64,000 bases of DNA from contig NC_083603.1 of assembly GCF_029168945.1 (NCBI RefSeq), positions 19,468,001-19,532,000 of the forward strand. Direction: 5' to 3'. Positions 10,363 through 23,106 of this stretch are shown here, in pieces. The translations under genes were made by a program, and so were the position numbers. This DNA comes from Cannabis sativa. Taxonomy: Eukaryota; Streptophyta; Magnoliopsida; Rosales; Cannabaceae. Every line of letters starts with the position of its first letter. Position 1 is the stretch's first letter. The notes beneath the pieces are model-generated. The model saw nothing but the letters and a program-made list of their open reading frames with translations, was not told the origin of the DNA and ran no database searches.

Positions 10363-12691
10363 AATGGAGGCTGCATGGGCGAGATGGTGCGACGCAGAAG
10401 GCTGCAAGCAGCCTGCTCCGCGCGCGGAGCCCAGAAATTCAGACAACCAGGTTGTCTGCGCGCGTGCTGTCCGAGGGACAAGCCTCGTGCGCGCGCGTGA
10501 CTAGATGCACGACACCGATATTTTTCGAAACTTCAAAAAATCATAACTAATTCCAATTAAATCGAAATTGAGTTCTGTAAAAAATTAACTTGCTTAATTT
10601 TTTCCATACGATCCAATAAAAATAATTTCAGAAACAAAATTTCAATTATTTTTCACGAAAATTCACAAACATCAATCAATCATCATATAACACTCAATAT
10701 AACATGAAACCATCCAAATTACAAACAATCATTTTAAAGTCCAAATTTCTTGCAAGAAAATCAATTACCATGGCTTTGAGGCCAGTTGTTGGAAATTATT
10801 TTACCAGGATCTTAGATCTACTCACAAGTATGTTGTTTAACACCCTAAATATGAACTTTCTAAAACGATAAAATAAACACATATAAAGTTAAGAAAACCT
10901 TACATTGATGCAGCGGAATTAATGTCTCCTTCCACTCAGATCTCTAACCCTTGTATCCTTTCTGTCGCAGAGTATAATCAAGATCTGAGCCTGAATGTCC
11001 TTCTTCTTTGAGTTTGATCCTTCACAGTCTTCCAATCTATGATTGAGTTACAGCTTGCTGTGTGTGGGCACTTACTCTTTCACTAGGGTTCGAAATTTAT
11101 GAAGAGAAAAGAGAGAAGAGGGTTTCGGCCTATAGAAGAAAATAGGGAAGGCTCAGTTTTTCTGAAGAGAGAAATTTCTGTCAGAAGATGTTATGAAAAC
11201 TTATAAAAGCATTTTATTTGACTGAGCCATCACTTTCTATTTATAGGCAACTACTAGGTTTAGGTTAGGAATTATTTGGCATTAAAATAATGAAAATATT
11301 AATTTGAAATTCCACAAATAGTGGTCGGCCATGGTGTTATAATGGGCCCCACTTGATTTTGCAGTTTTATCAAATTTTATTTCTATTTCTCAAAAACGCC
11401 AATTTTCTAATTCTAACCATTTAAATGCCAAAACTAATTATTTAATAACTAAAATAGATTATTAAATAATATTGTCATTTAATTTAATTATTAACTAGAC
11501 ATATAAAGTCCATTAATAAATAAATAAACCTAGAATCTCTTTTCTTTACAATTTCACCTCTGCTTAGTGAAAATTCATAAAATTAGACATTGTCTAACTT
11601 TAGAATTATAATTGATCAATCACGAATCAATTAATGAGTCTTACAAGCAGAATGTTCTCAACTAGAATGGGGACCATGGATCTATATGCTGAGCTTCCAA
11701 TAAGTGAACCAAATTTACCAAGTAAATTCCTACTTATTAATTCTTCGTTGAATCCACTCTTAGAACTTAGAATTGCACTCTCAAACTTATATAGAGCATA
11801 TTATATGTTCCACGATATCAATATGCTATCTCATTTAACCATTGTTATAATCTTATTGTGATTTAAAGATCCTCTATATAGATGATCTACATCGAGATGG
11901 GATTTCTTGACCGTTCTCACCCCTCAATGTATTTTGCCCCTTAAAACACTTAGCTACCTGTAAATGGTGTTTAGTGATTTAATAATTAGTCAGTTAAACA
12001 AGAGCTCATCCATTTACTTCTATTTGCTAAGCTCGAAGGGAATCATCACTTGACTTCTATACACCAGTAGAAGCTATAGATTCCATATTTATGTTAAGCA
12101 CTCCCACTCAATCATACTATCATGTTCCCAAAATATACGTATCACCCTGACCTAAAAGTAGGCTTAACTAATAAATCAAAGAACATGAAAAGCACTCCTG
12201 AGTTGAGCCTAAGCACATCAGGATTAAGATTCTTTTAATCTTAAGATCAACTACTGATATTGACTTGGAAAGATATATATAACGGTAAGTTTGTAATATC
12301 TTAACTTAGTTGCAATATCGGTCCAGTCCAATGTATACTCCATACATTCGAAACTAGTATACTTTACTAATGTCCTGGACAGAACATAACACTTACTCCA
12401 AGTGTAAGTACACATCATCGCTGATTATCACATTAGTGTAAATCCAAAACACTGATGAAACAAGGACCAAGTCTTTTGGTTCATATGATCACAATCACAT
12501 TCCAATGTGTTGACGATACTGTAATTGTGAATAAACATATGATCTGGATTTAACTGATTCTGTGTGTAAATGTAATAAACATATTAAACCATTAGCATGT
12601 AAAATTCATGCAAATATCAATCACTTCAAATTTCTTATATTGATAACTAATCAGATTGTAAAGAGTTTTATTTAGGGCATAAAACCCAACA
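10363..12691 (-). mobile_element. Truncated reversed copia family R element: leader and 5' LTR
   Basis: On the minus strand this is an R-family LTR (12691 down to 10787), then a primer binding site (10784-10768) and about 400 bases of leader, ending at about 10363. The plus-strand ends are TGTTGGAAATT and AAACCCAACA. The rest of the element and its other LTR are absent. Gypsy sequence between protease and reverse transcriptase is missing too, so one deletion probably removed both. No target duplication can be read. Confidence 0.85.
10364..10515. other. GC-rich block in the reversed R leader
   Basis: CGCGCG-rich segment in otherwise AT-rich DNA, matching in position the GC-rich blocks in the leaders of elements A (about 21953-22035) and B (about 44010-44235). 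The sequences differ but share GCTGCA-type words. Confidence 0.7.
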
Positions 12692-13621
12692 GTTTTTTCC
12701 TGGTCACATGCGGATATGGTTGGAATTGATCCTTCTATTATTTCACATGTTCTTAATATTGATCCCAACTTTCGGCCAGTCCAACAAAAGCGAAGACTAC
12801 TGGACAAAGAACGAGCAGTAGCCCTGAAGGAAGAAGTAGAAAAGCTGCGCAACAACAATTTTATAATTGAAGCTTTCTACCCAGCTTGGGTCGCAAATCC
12901 CGTATTGGTGCCCAAGCCGAACAAAAAATGGCGAGTCTGTATTGACTTCACAAACGTCAACAAAGCATGCCCCAAACACTGTTTTTCACTTCCAAGGATC
13001 GATCAGCTCGTAGATGCAATAGCAGGGCATGAAATATTAAGCTTCATGGACGCTTATTCAGGTTACAATCAAATCAAAATGCATCCACCAGACCAAGAAC
13101 ATACAAATTTCCGAACAGATATGGGTCTATATTGCTACAAAGTAATGTCGTTCGGTCTAAAAAATACTGGAGCAACATACCAAAGATTGGTAAACAAAAT
13201 GTTTAAAGACCATATCAGACGAAATATGGAAGTGTACGTGGATGATATGCTCGTCAAATCCAGAAAGGTTGGGGGGCACATAGACGACCTGGACGAATGT
13301 TTTAAAGTCCTCAAAAAATATAATATGAAACTAAATCCCTCAAAGTGTTCCTTTGAAGTCAGCTCGGGAAAGTTTCTACGCTTCATTGTCAATGCCCAAG
13401 GAATTGAAGCCAATCCAGAGAAGATTCAAGCCCTCCTGGATATGAAGTCGCCAACTAAAACCAAGGAAGTGCAAAGTTTGACTGGTTGGATCGCCGCCCT
13501 CAACAGATTTTTCTCAAAATCAACAGATAAGTGTGTCCCATTCTTCAATATCCTGCGAGGAAACAAGCAGTTCGAGTGGACAGAGGAATGTGAAAAAGCT
13601 TTTCAAGAGCTAAAAGCATAA
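12692..13621 (+). pseudogene. Gypsy reverse transcriptase
   Basis: The frame resumes at VFSWSHADMVGID and is open to 13621. It contains PVLVPKPNKKWRVCIDF, SFMDAYSGYNQIKM, FGLKNTGATYQRLVN and the catalytic YVDDML, the expected series of a Ty3/gypsy reverse transcriptase. It copies element RNA into DNA in virus-like particles in the cytoplasm. A TAA at 13619-13621 interrupts the link to RNase H. The domain core is intact, but the polyprotein upstream is broken by the reversed R element. Confidence 0.92.
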
Positions 13622-14110
13622 CTCGCAAAACCTCCCGTACTCTCAAAACCTCTGGACGGAGAAGAACTTGGAATAAACTTAGCTGTCGCGGAACATGCCG
13701 TGAGTGTCGTGCTAATCAGAGAAGAAAACAACATACAACACCCAGTCTATTACATCAGTAAAAGACTTATTGAGGCCGAGGGCCGATACCCATTAATAGA
13801 ATAGCTCGCATACTGCCTTATTCTAGCAACAAGAAAGTTAAGGCCTTATATTCAAGCTCATCCTGTTCGGATGTACACTGACCCACCATTACGCCAAATA
13901 TTGCAAAAGCCAGATGCTTCTGGACGGCTACTTAAGTGGGCGGTAGAGTTAGGCCAATACGAAATTACTTTCAAACCCCAAACAACAATTAAAGGCCAAG
14001 CCTTAGCAGACTTTGTGGTAGAATGCACAGGCAAGAAAGAAAGCATACCAGAAAGTAACCCCGAGCCAGTACAAACACCTCAGCCAAGTATCAAAAGAGT
14101 CTTTCCAATC
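13622..14110 (+). pseudogene. Gypsy RNase H (first copy)
   Basis: After the TAA the frame continues as LAVAEHAVSVVLIREEN, HPVYYISKRLIEAEGRYP and, beyond a TAG at about 13802, LGQYEITFKPQTTIKGQALADF. This is the gypsy-type RNase H that follows the reverse transcriptase. The frame ends in an acidic/Pro linker and then runs into unrelated sequence at about 14115. Confidence 0.87.
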
Positions 14111-14114
14111 AAAC

Positions 14115-16535
14115 AAAAGTTATTTATGAAAATAATTATTTATCGAGATTTTTGAAAACTGATTAATTAGAGCTCAAGAAAGATGTAAAATAATAAGTAA
14201 TAGACATGTAGTTTTTTACGTGGTTCAGGCGTTAATTATCCTTAGTCCACGAGTTCATTTTATTAGCCTTATAGGCAAAGGTTGTATATTACAAGTGTTT
14301 ACAATATGAACATTTACTCTCTATTCTTCTCGTTTATCTCTTAAAGAAGAAGCTTATTGGAATTTTAGCAGAGGTTTTGTAGGTTGAGAGATGTCCTCTC
14401 CCTTGTACATGAAATATATGGGGTATTTATAGGAGATTTCTTGATCAACATGATCTCAGGGCCAACCTTATTATAAGAGATTTGACCATCGATTTAGTAG
14501 ATGGCCACTCCATTGTACGGTTGGCTGAGATAATGGCTAGTACCGTTCGAACATTCCATAAAAGTCACCTAAAGGTCTTTTCTTTAAGAATCAACCTCTT
14601 GAATGGCCACTGGACAATGGGTAGGTACAATGGTGCACATGCATTGTACTATGGCCTAACATGGGGGACTAAAACTAACGTTGCACTAGAAAAAGCATTG
14701 CCATCACTTCAGTTGTCTGACAAGTACGGACGGTGGCCTTCTGTGACACCATATAGAAGTAAAACCCATCCTAAGTCTTTTCACTACTTACATGGATGTG
14801 CTCGAGGAGGGCCTTGGCTTTCGTTAGTTCCTTTTAAATTCAGAAGCAACACTTTTCCTTCTGCACCCAAGAATAAGAGATGTCACGCACATTGATTCTC
14901 CACGTCCCAAGCCTTGTGACGGATGTGCCTTTGCGGAAGCTAGGGCTAAAAGAACTAATTAGTTAAAGATTAACTTGGCTTCTTTCTTTGGATTCCACGT
15001 GTCATGCTTACAAAAATCCAGACAACATTTACTCCCAAGCTTTCGGGACGCTGCGTAGTGTGGGAGCTTGTAGTGTTTCCCCATTTTCTCATGATTAATT
15101 CCTAACATGTGGTGCCACTTGAGATTGCTTTATGTCACGCAAATGGTCGTCAACTAGTACATCGCTAATAGTGGGTATCATTAGTATGGTAAACTGGCAA
15201 CGGTCTAAATGTAGCTTCTGCCAGTACGCGTGTGCAGGGCGCGTGTCTCAAGAGACGTTGAAATGGAAGCAAGTTAATTGAGCAGACTCTTCATTTAACA
15301 AGCACTCTTCATGAGAAATCCATAAATGATGTTAAACATTTTGGGCTGATACTGTTTTCTCAACTCCCCATCTCTCAGATCCTTAGATGCTACTCTGGTG
15401 AATGATCTGGGTCGTTTCCTTCAAGTGGAAGGAACTTCACTTAGCACGTATCAAATGCCTAGAGCTTCCTCACTGCCTTTTGAGTTTCAAAATTTTCATT
15501 CTTTCCACCAGGGGTTTTACATCTTGATTTAACTCACTCTTTATTGGACAATACTCAGTCAATCAAGCTATCCTCAATTTCACACGTTACCAAACACGAC
15601 GTAGTCAAGTCGCTCCTCACGACATCTTTTTCCACCACTCATCATCACTCAATAAGTACTTTATTGCTCTTGTTGGTTGCATACAACTTCATGCTTAAGG
15701 TAAAAATACTGAGTTTGAACTTAATTTGGTGTGTACCGTATGTTCGGTTGATAGTGTCGCTTGTGGAAGTATATTGTTAATGTTGTCCCATGTGTGAGTC
15801 TCTGTACTCTGTAAGTGTCAGTCTTATTCGAACGATCTGCTGTAAAAAGAGAAGCGTGGTGGTTTAATAGGGTGATAGTGTATCGAGGGGCTACTCATTT
15901 AGGTGGAGAGGTTGGCCCATCCCCTCATACACTGTCGAAGGTTGATCACCGCGTGCTGGACAAATTGTTTTTACTGACTTTGTTATTCTGAGTTGACTCA
16001 TTTAAGCCCACACTAACCATTCTTGCAGGTGCTTCTTGGTTTAACATGCTGGGCTCAAGGAAGGAAATGGATTCTTCAAAAGCCGGTGGTGAAAGAAGTC
16101 CTTGAAGGAAGAGGAAAAGAAAGGACACTACTTTCTACACTGGGGCTTCCAATGCATCTTCATTCGCTCTAGAGTGTCATGGATACTACCCCTAATGACA
16201 TAATCAACTACCACGGCGGGGTCAGGCCTACCCACACCAACCATCTTCTCTCCTAAAAATTTCTTCTATGGGTTTCCTATTTCCCATGAAAATCGTACCT
16301 CTCGATCATGCTGCTATGCAGAGAACAAGGAAAATTCAAAGGGCTTTTGAAGAACAACTTGAGGAGGAGAAGAGGTTTTTGTGTAGGTACGCCAACATAC
16401 TCTTGGCCGTGAAGAGGGCCGAGAGTTTAGAGGGGCTCTTTGCCTCAATCCCAACCGGGCCAGCAGTCGACGTTGAGGCTTTGGAGAAACGTGTGGCACC
16501 CAAAGTGGGAAGTTAAGCTGCACCCTTTGCAGCAG
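14115..16535 (-). mobile_element. Reversed Tat-like LTR fragment with adjoining antisense-ORF remnant
   Basis: The gypsy frame is lost at about 14115 and regained at about 16540. On the minus strand, 14434-14420 has CTCCTATAAATACCC (a TATA box), followed by sequence resembling the R-U5 end of an LTR, including CCTGAACCACGTAAAA. To the right lies a plus-strand gene-like stretch: a possible leader intron (donor near 15700, acceptor TTCTTGCAG at about 16028) and a coiled-coil-like frame at 16268-16516. This fits a reversed Tat element in which the antisense ORF adjoins the 3' LTR. Ends and target duplication are not resolved. The classification is an inference. Confidence 0.4.
16268..16516 (+). 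pseudogene. Charged helical ORF remnant, possible Tat antisense ORF
   Basis: An 82-residue frame contains a Glu/Arg/Lys-rich helical run (RAFEEQLEEEKRFLCRYAN) likely to form a coiled coil. Coiled-coil tails are common in the antisense-ORF proteins of Tat elements. A start-like MLGSRKEMDSS frame nearby (about 16048) stops after 19 codons. I do not recognise a domain. Confidence 0.3.
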
Positions 16536-16539
16536 AACT

Positions 16540-16975
16540 TTTGGATCGAGTGGTTGGAAATGCATCCAAGCTGCCCTTGGAGACCTAGAAACTACATGTA
16601 GATGGGTCAGCTATAGATCAGCTATCTGGTGCAGGAATTGCCCTTGTCATGCCTGGGGGGCAACACCTGCACGCTGCAGTCAAGTTTGGATTCAAAGCAT
16701 CTAATAACGAGGCCGAGTATGAAGCCCTAATTGCTGGATCAAAACTAGCCCGGGAGATGAAAGCCGAACACATTGAAATCTGCATTGATTCACAGCTGGT
16801 GGTAAATCACGTATCCGGAGAATACAAGGCTCGGGAGAAAAGATGATAGCATATCTGAGCAAAATACATGATCTTCTCGCACAATTCAAAAGCTACGGTC
16901 TCAGACAAATTCCAAGGGAAGAAAACACAACTGCAGACGCGTTAGCTTGATTGGCATGCAACAATGTAAGTGATA
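16540..16975 (+). pseudogene. Gypsy second (archaeal-like) RNase H
   Basis: The frame contains KLHVDGSAIDQLSGAGIALV, SNNEAEYEALIAG, EICIDSQLVVNHVSGEY and, after a frameshift near 16843, PREENTTADALA. These are the Asp/Glu/Asp stations of a second RNase H like that of bacterial and archaeal enzymes. It lies between the first RNase H and the integrase, as in plant Tat elements. Stops precede KLHVDG and follow TADALA. It should remove the RNA strand during reverse transcription. Confidence 0.85.
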
Positions 16976-17064
16976 AGGCGAACTTGATTCCTATTCAGTT
17001 CCTCGAAGAGCCTAGCATCACTGGCACAGAAGAGATCGAAATAATTGATACTTCCCCAAACTGA

Positions 17065-17910
17065 ATGACACCAATAGCAGCCTACCTCAACTCTGGGAAA
17101 CTCCCAGATAATCGAAATGAAGCTCTAAAAATGAGAAGGAAAGCTCCACGATATATCATAGTAGAGGGAATTATGTACAGAAGAGGATTCTCAATGCCAT
17201 TGCTCAGATGTGTTACCCAAGAAGAAGCTGCACGACTCCTATCTGAAGTACACGGCGAATTTTGTGGAAATCATGCTGCCAGGCAAAGCTTATCTAAGAA
17301 AATTCTAAGGCAAGGTTACTTCTGGCCAACGATGATTGAAGATTCAAAAGCCTATGTTAAGAAGTGCTACAAATGCCAGAGATTTTCAAAGATACCTAGA
17401 GCTCCACCTAACAAGTTAACTCAGATGCAAAGTTCGTGGCCCTTTGCCATTTGGGGAATTGACCTGATCGGACAATTACCCAAGGGCAAAGGAGGAGTGC
17501 AGTACACAACGGTAGTAGTTGATTACTTCACTAAGTGGACGGAATTCGAGCCACTCGCAACCATTACATCAAAGAAAGTTCAAGACTTTATTGTGAAGAA
17601 CATAATCTTTCAGTTCGGACTGCCGTACAAGATAGTCTCAGACAATGGCAAGCAGTTCGACAGCCAATCCTTCACTGACTTTTGTGCGAACCATGGTATC
17701 ATCAAAAGTTTCTCGCCAGTGGCCCATCCTCAAGCGAATGGTCAAGTTGAAGCAGTCAACAAGACCTTGAAGGATACAGTGAAGAAAAAACTCGAAGATG
17801 ACAAAGGAAATTGGCCAGAAGAGCTTCCTGAAGTTCTATGGTCTTATCCGACAACTGAGAAAACGGAAACCGGGCAGACACCATTCACAATCGCGTACGG
17901 ATATGAAGCT
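17065..17910 (+). pseudogene. Gypsy integrase, cut by copia element A
   Basis: The frame holds a zinc-binding HHCC region (HGEFCGNHAARQS with KKCYKCQ) and the catalytic core with WGIDLIG, VSDNGKQF and PQANGQVEAVNKTL (Asp, Asp, Glu). It is open up to AYGYEA, where copia element A begins at 17911. The frame picks up directly after that element at 40312 (MLPVELEPPS). The two halves are flanked by the AAGCT duplication. The integrase would insert the DNA copy into the nuclear genome. Confidence 0.92.
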
Positions 17911-18873
17911 TGTTGGGTTATATGCCCTAAATAAAACTCTATTTCAATGTAATCCAGATTATTCAATATCAATAAAGTAACAGAAGTATTTTTCATTCAT
18001 TTGTGTATGTTTTGGTTCACCTTATCAATTGTTTGTCTATTTGATTTATAAATTCATTCAAACCCTTTTCACATACTTGATCATGTTTATTGTGTTGTCA
18101 ACACAGTGGAAAGTAAACATGACTATGTGAATAAAGGATTCCTAGATTTATCAGAACACTGAGTTTTACTGATATGACAATCTACAACAGAGTTTACTTG
18201 CATTTGGAGAAATGCTATGTTCTTTCCAGAACATTGGTTAAAGTAAAGCTCGGGTTGGATGCATGGAGTATGCATTAGAATGGACCGATATTGAACTTTG
18301 AAATAGATTTATAAAACTTACCGTAATATCTATTCAATTCAATATCACTAAGTTGATCTTAGATCAAATGATCTAAATCCTGATATGGTTAGGCTCAATC
18401 TCAAGAGTATTATTCGTGTTCTTTGATTTGTTAGTTAAGCCTACTTTTGGGTCAGGGTGATACGTACTTTTTGGGAACACGGTAGTGCAATTGAGTGGGA
18501 GCGCTAACATAAACATGGAATCTATAGCTTCTATCTGGCGAATAGTAAGCAAAGGATGATTTCCTTCAAGCTTAACCAAACGAAGATAAATGGTGGAGTA
18601 CTCATTTCACTTAGCTGAAATATCATTTATACAGGGTTAAGTGTTTTAAGGATAAAATACATTGTAGGGTGTTACGGTAATTAAGTCCCTTTACAATGTA
18701 AATCATCCATATAGAGGATCATTGATCAAATTAGGATTATAACAATAGATAACTAATGATGTGTTTATATGGTGGAACATATAGAGCATTCTATATACTG
18801 AGAGTGCAATTCTAAGTTCTATGCGTGGATTCAATGAAGAATTAATAAGTCAGTGAATTTAAGTAGTAAATTA
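17911..18873 (+). mobile_element. 5' LTR of element A, left part
   Basis: It matches the 3' LTR (38444-40306) closely from its first base until the reversed solo LTR interrupts it at 18874. The remainder is 20758-21666. Confidence 0.92.
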
Positions 18874-20757
18874 TGTTGGAAATTATTTTACCAGGATCTT
18901 AGATCTACTCACAAGTATGTTGATTAACACCCTAATTATGAACTTTCTAAAACGATGAAATAAACACATATAAAGTTTAGGAAACCTTACATTGGGTGCA
19001 GCGGAATTAAATGACTCCTTCCGTTCAGATATCTAGCCCTTGATTCCTTTCTGTAGCAGAGCATTATCAATATCTGAACCTGGATCTCTTTCTCTGATTC
19101 TTTAATGCTGAAAACTCCTTCTTGCTGAAAGTCTTTCTTCACGATCTTCCTTACTATGATTGAGGTATCACTTGCTGTGTGTGGGCACTACTCTCACACT
19201 AAGGATTTCGAAATTCAAGAGGGAAGAAAGAGAGAGGGAGTGGTCGGCCAGATAGGGAGAGAGAAGGCTCAGGTTTTTCTCTGAAGGCAAAATAGAAAAT
19301 TTAAGTGTAATTTTCTTAAAGCCTTCACTATCTATTTATAGCATTCCACTAGGGTTAGGTTTGAATTATTTAGCATTAAAATAATGAAAATATCAGTTTG
19401 AATTCCCTACAAAAGTGGCCGGCCCTATACAAGTGGATTTGGGCCTCACTTTTTGCAATTTTACAGTTTTATCTTTTCTGCATCTGATTTTCTCAAAAAC
19501 GCCAATTTTCTAATTCAACCATTTAAATGCCAATTCTAACTATTTAATAACTATAAATAATTATTAAATAATATTGTCATTTATCATATTTATTAATTGG
19601 ACCATACAAAGTATCATAATTAACAAATATGCCGCTATAAACTCTTTCTTTACAATTTCGCCCTTACTTAGTGAAAAATTCACAAATAGACATAGTCTAA
19701 TTTGAGAATTATAATTGATTAATCAAAACCAATTATATGAGTCTTACAAGCAATATTATCTCAACTAGTGCGGGGACCATGGGTCTATATAACCGAGCTT
19801 CCAATAAGTAGATCAAGAATGTATTACTAAAATTCACTAACTTATTAATTCTTCGTTGAATCCACGCATAGAACTTAGAATTGCACTCTCAGTATATAGA
19901 ATGATCTATATGTTCCACCATATAGACACATCATTAGTTATTCATTGTTATAATCCTAATTTGATCAATGATCCTCCATATGAATGATCTACACTGTAAA
20001 GGGATTAGATTACCGTGACACCCTACAATGTATTTAATCCTTAAAACACTTAACCCCGTATAAATGATATGTCAGCTTATGTGAAATGAGATCTCCACCA
20101 TTTATTTTCATTTGGTCAAGCTCGAAGGAGATCATCCTTTACTTACTATTCACCAGATAAAAGCTATAGATTCCATGTTTATGTTAGCGCTCCCACTCAA
20201 TTGCACTACCGTGTTCACAAAATGTACGTATCACCCTGACCTAAAAGTAGGCTTAACTAACAAATCAAAGAACACGAGTAGCCTCTTGAGATTGAGCCTA
20301 ATCATAACAGGATTAAGATCATTTGATCTAGGATCAACTAGGCGATATTGACTTGAATAGATATTACGGTAAGTTTAATAAATCTAAGTCAAAGTTCAAT
20401 ATCGGTCCCTTCCGATGCATACTCCATGCATCCAACCTGAGCTTTACTTTAACCAATGCTTTGGAAAGAACATAGCATTTCTCCAAATGCAAGTAAACTC
20501 TGTTGTAGATTATCATATCAGTAAAACCCTGTGTCTAATAAATCTAGAAAACTTTATTCACATAGTCATGTTTACTTTCCAATAATAAACAGGATCAAGT
20601 ATGTCAAAAGGATTTCAGACGAATTCATATATTATGTACATATAATCATGAAATAAATCATGTGAACCATGCAACATTAAATGTTATTTCTGATCTATAT
20701 TAATAAGTAAATCTGATTATATTGAAATGAGTTTTATTTAGGGCATAAAACCCAACA
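18874..20757 (-). mobile_element. Reversed solo LTR of family R
   Basis: A complete 1884-base LTR in reverse (plus-strand ends TGTTGGAAATT and ACCCAACA), without internal sequence. The flanks AATTA (18869-18873) and AATTC (20758-20762) are a target duplication with one mismatch. It probably came from recombination between the two LTRs of a full element. Confidence 0.9.
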
Positions 20758-21666
20758 AATTCTTGATCTGCTTATTGGAAGCTCGGATATATAGACCCAT
20801 GGTCCCCCCACTAGTTGAGACAATATTACTTGTAAGACTCATTTAATTGATTTTAATTAATCAATTATAATTCTCAAGTTAGACTGTGTGTATTTGAGAA
20901 TTTATCACTTATTAACGGCAAAACAGTAAATAGAGAATTTGAAGGGCATATTTATTAATTGGGAAACTTTAATTAGTTTTATTATTAATAAATAAATGAC
21001 AATATATTATTTGATAATTAATTTTAATTATTAAATAATTAGATTTGACATTTATGTGGTTGAACAAAGAAATTGGCAGTTTTTGACAAAATAGGAAACT
21101 AGCAATGTAGGAAAAAGAAAGTTGGAAAAGTGGCAAGCCTTGTTTCCACAATGCCTAGGCCGGCCACCTTGCTTCCCTTTTCACATTGATTTTTCAATTT
21201 TTTAATGCCAAGTAATTCAACCATAGCCCTAGGTGGTCTTCTATAAATAGAAGGTAAAGGCTTCAATTTTTGTAACACTTTTGATAGAATTTTCTCTCAC
21301 ACAAAAACTCTCTTCAAGCCGCCCCTCTCTCTCTCTCTATACCTTCTCTGTTTTTGAAATCTCTAAGTGATAGAGTAGTGCCCACACACATCAAGTAATA
21401 CCTCAATCATAGTGAGGAAGGCTGTGTAGAATTCAGATTCAACAAAGAAGGATATTCGGGCTCAGATCTTGATTATACTCTGCGACAGAAAGGAATCAAG
21501 GGTTAGAGATGTGAGTGGGAGGAGACATATATTCCGCTGCACCCAATGTAAGATTTCTCTTACTTTTATGTGTTTAATTTTCCATCATTTTAGAAGTTCA
21601 TATTTAGGTTGTTAAATCCACATACTTGTGAGTAGATCTAAGTTATTGGTAAAATAAATTCCAACA
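20758..21666 (+). mobile_element. 5' LTR of element A, right part
   Basis: It continues the LTR after the reversed solo LTR and ends AATTCCAACA. A TATA box (CTATAAATAG) is at 21241-21250. The two parts together are about 1867 bases, against 1863 for the 3' LTR. Confidence 0.92.
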
Positions 21667-21668
21667 AC

Positions 21669-21685
21669 TGGCACCAGAGCCATGG
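21669..21685 (+). other. Element A primer binding site
   Basis: TGGCACCAGAGCCATGG lies two bases after the 5' LTR. It differs at two positions from the initiator-tRNA-Met site, the usual primer of Ty1/copia elements. Confidence 0.8.
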
Positions 21686-23106
21686 TAATTGATTTGTTTG
21701 CAAGAAATTTGGACTTAAAACGATTTGTTTATGTTTTGGATGGCATCATGTTGCTTTGTGTGTCATATTGATGTTTGATTGTTGTTTGTGAATTCTGGGA
21801 AAAATAATTACTTTTCTGTCTCTGTAATTATTTTTATTGGATAGTTTGGAAAATTCTAAGAAATTTACTTTTTTTACAGAACTCGATTTCGATTTAATTT
21901 GAATTAGTTATGAATTTTTGAAATTTGGAAAAATCGGGATGATGAACACCTTCCCACGCGCGCAGAATGGCTGCATGCAGCCTCCCTGCACCGTGAGATC
22001 TCGGCATGCGTCCCTGGGGCGCGCGCGGATGGGTATGCTATGCATACCATCCGTACTGTTCATCAATTTTTCCATTTTTTTTTTTATTTTTCATGCTATT
22101 TCATGGAATTAACTTCCGATTTTTTGTGTAGTTTTGTATGTTGATTTTTGTTTTTCAAATTTCAAATCTAATTATCAGTAATAAATTAATTTGATTTTTC
22201 AAAATTAATTTTAGATATTAGTGTAATTTGAATTTAAAAATAGGTTAAAATCAATTTTTGCTTACCTCTTTTCTTATTTCCTTTAAAATTTGATTATTTT
22301 AATTTTTTTTTAAGGTCAGATATTAATTTTTTTTTTGTAACTTGACCTTATTTAAAATAAGATCAAAATAATCAATGATATTTTAAAAGAGGAAATAAGA
22401 TATTTTTGTTAACTTTTAAATTTTGTTATTCTTACTTAAATTAAATTGTAAAATAAGAAAAGGGTACGTATTTACCATTTTCTATTTTATTGAATATTTA
22501 ATTTATTAAATAACATGAAATTTAAAAGGAAAGTTAGCAATTTATTTTGAAATGATATTTAGGTTACTTAAAACCTAATTTTTCAAAATTGTAGGTTTAA
22601 TTTTTAAATATTTTTTTAAAAAAACCGAAAGTTTTTTTATTTTCGAAATATATATCTAAAAATTAAATAAAACCTACATCAAACTATCCAAATCTAACTT
22701 GTTGCAAGAGTATGTGTTTTAGATTGTTTGTAAGTTTTCTAAAACCTATTATTACTTGATCTAAATTGCCATGGTTAACTTGTTGACAGATCCAATGATC
22801 TGATTTTAACCCATGGTTCAATTGTCAATAGGTCAAGTAATAATTTGTAACAGGTAATTTTTACATTCTTCTTTCATCTGTGTATGACCTAGTAACATGA
22901 TAGGATCCATCCAAATCTGTGTGCTTGTGTGAGCATATATGTTTAATTTGTGTTAAAAATACATATAGGTTGTTGTTGCTAAATAAAATGTCATAACGTG
23001 ATAGATTTTATTTAGGCTCATTTAGTAGTGAGCCTATTCAATTAATAACACTTGTTCATTTTAAGGTTAAATTCCTCTCTTTTGGGCCTTGTGTGAGAGT
23101 TGGGAG
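21686..23106 (+). other. Untranslated leader of element A, first part
   Basis: AT-rich non-coding leader with a GC-rich block at about 21953-22035. It is cut at 23106 by the tandem array. The last five bases (GGGAG, 23102-23106) recur at 33606-33610 as the array's target duplication. The leader resumes at 33611 with the sequence expected from the parallel region of element B (about 45655). Confidence 0.85.

Noticed and set aside
18373..18579. A frame of 68 codons that recurs at 20112-20351 and 38906-39112
   Set aside because: It is part of the family R LTR in both orientations. There is no domain, and it is not maintained in older LTRs.
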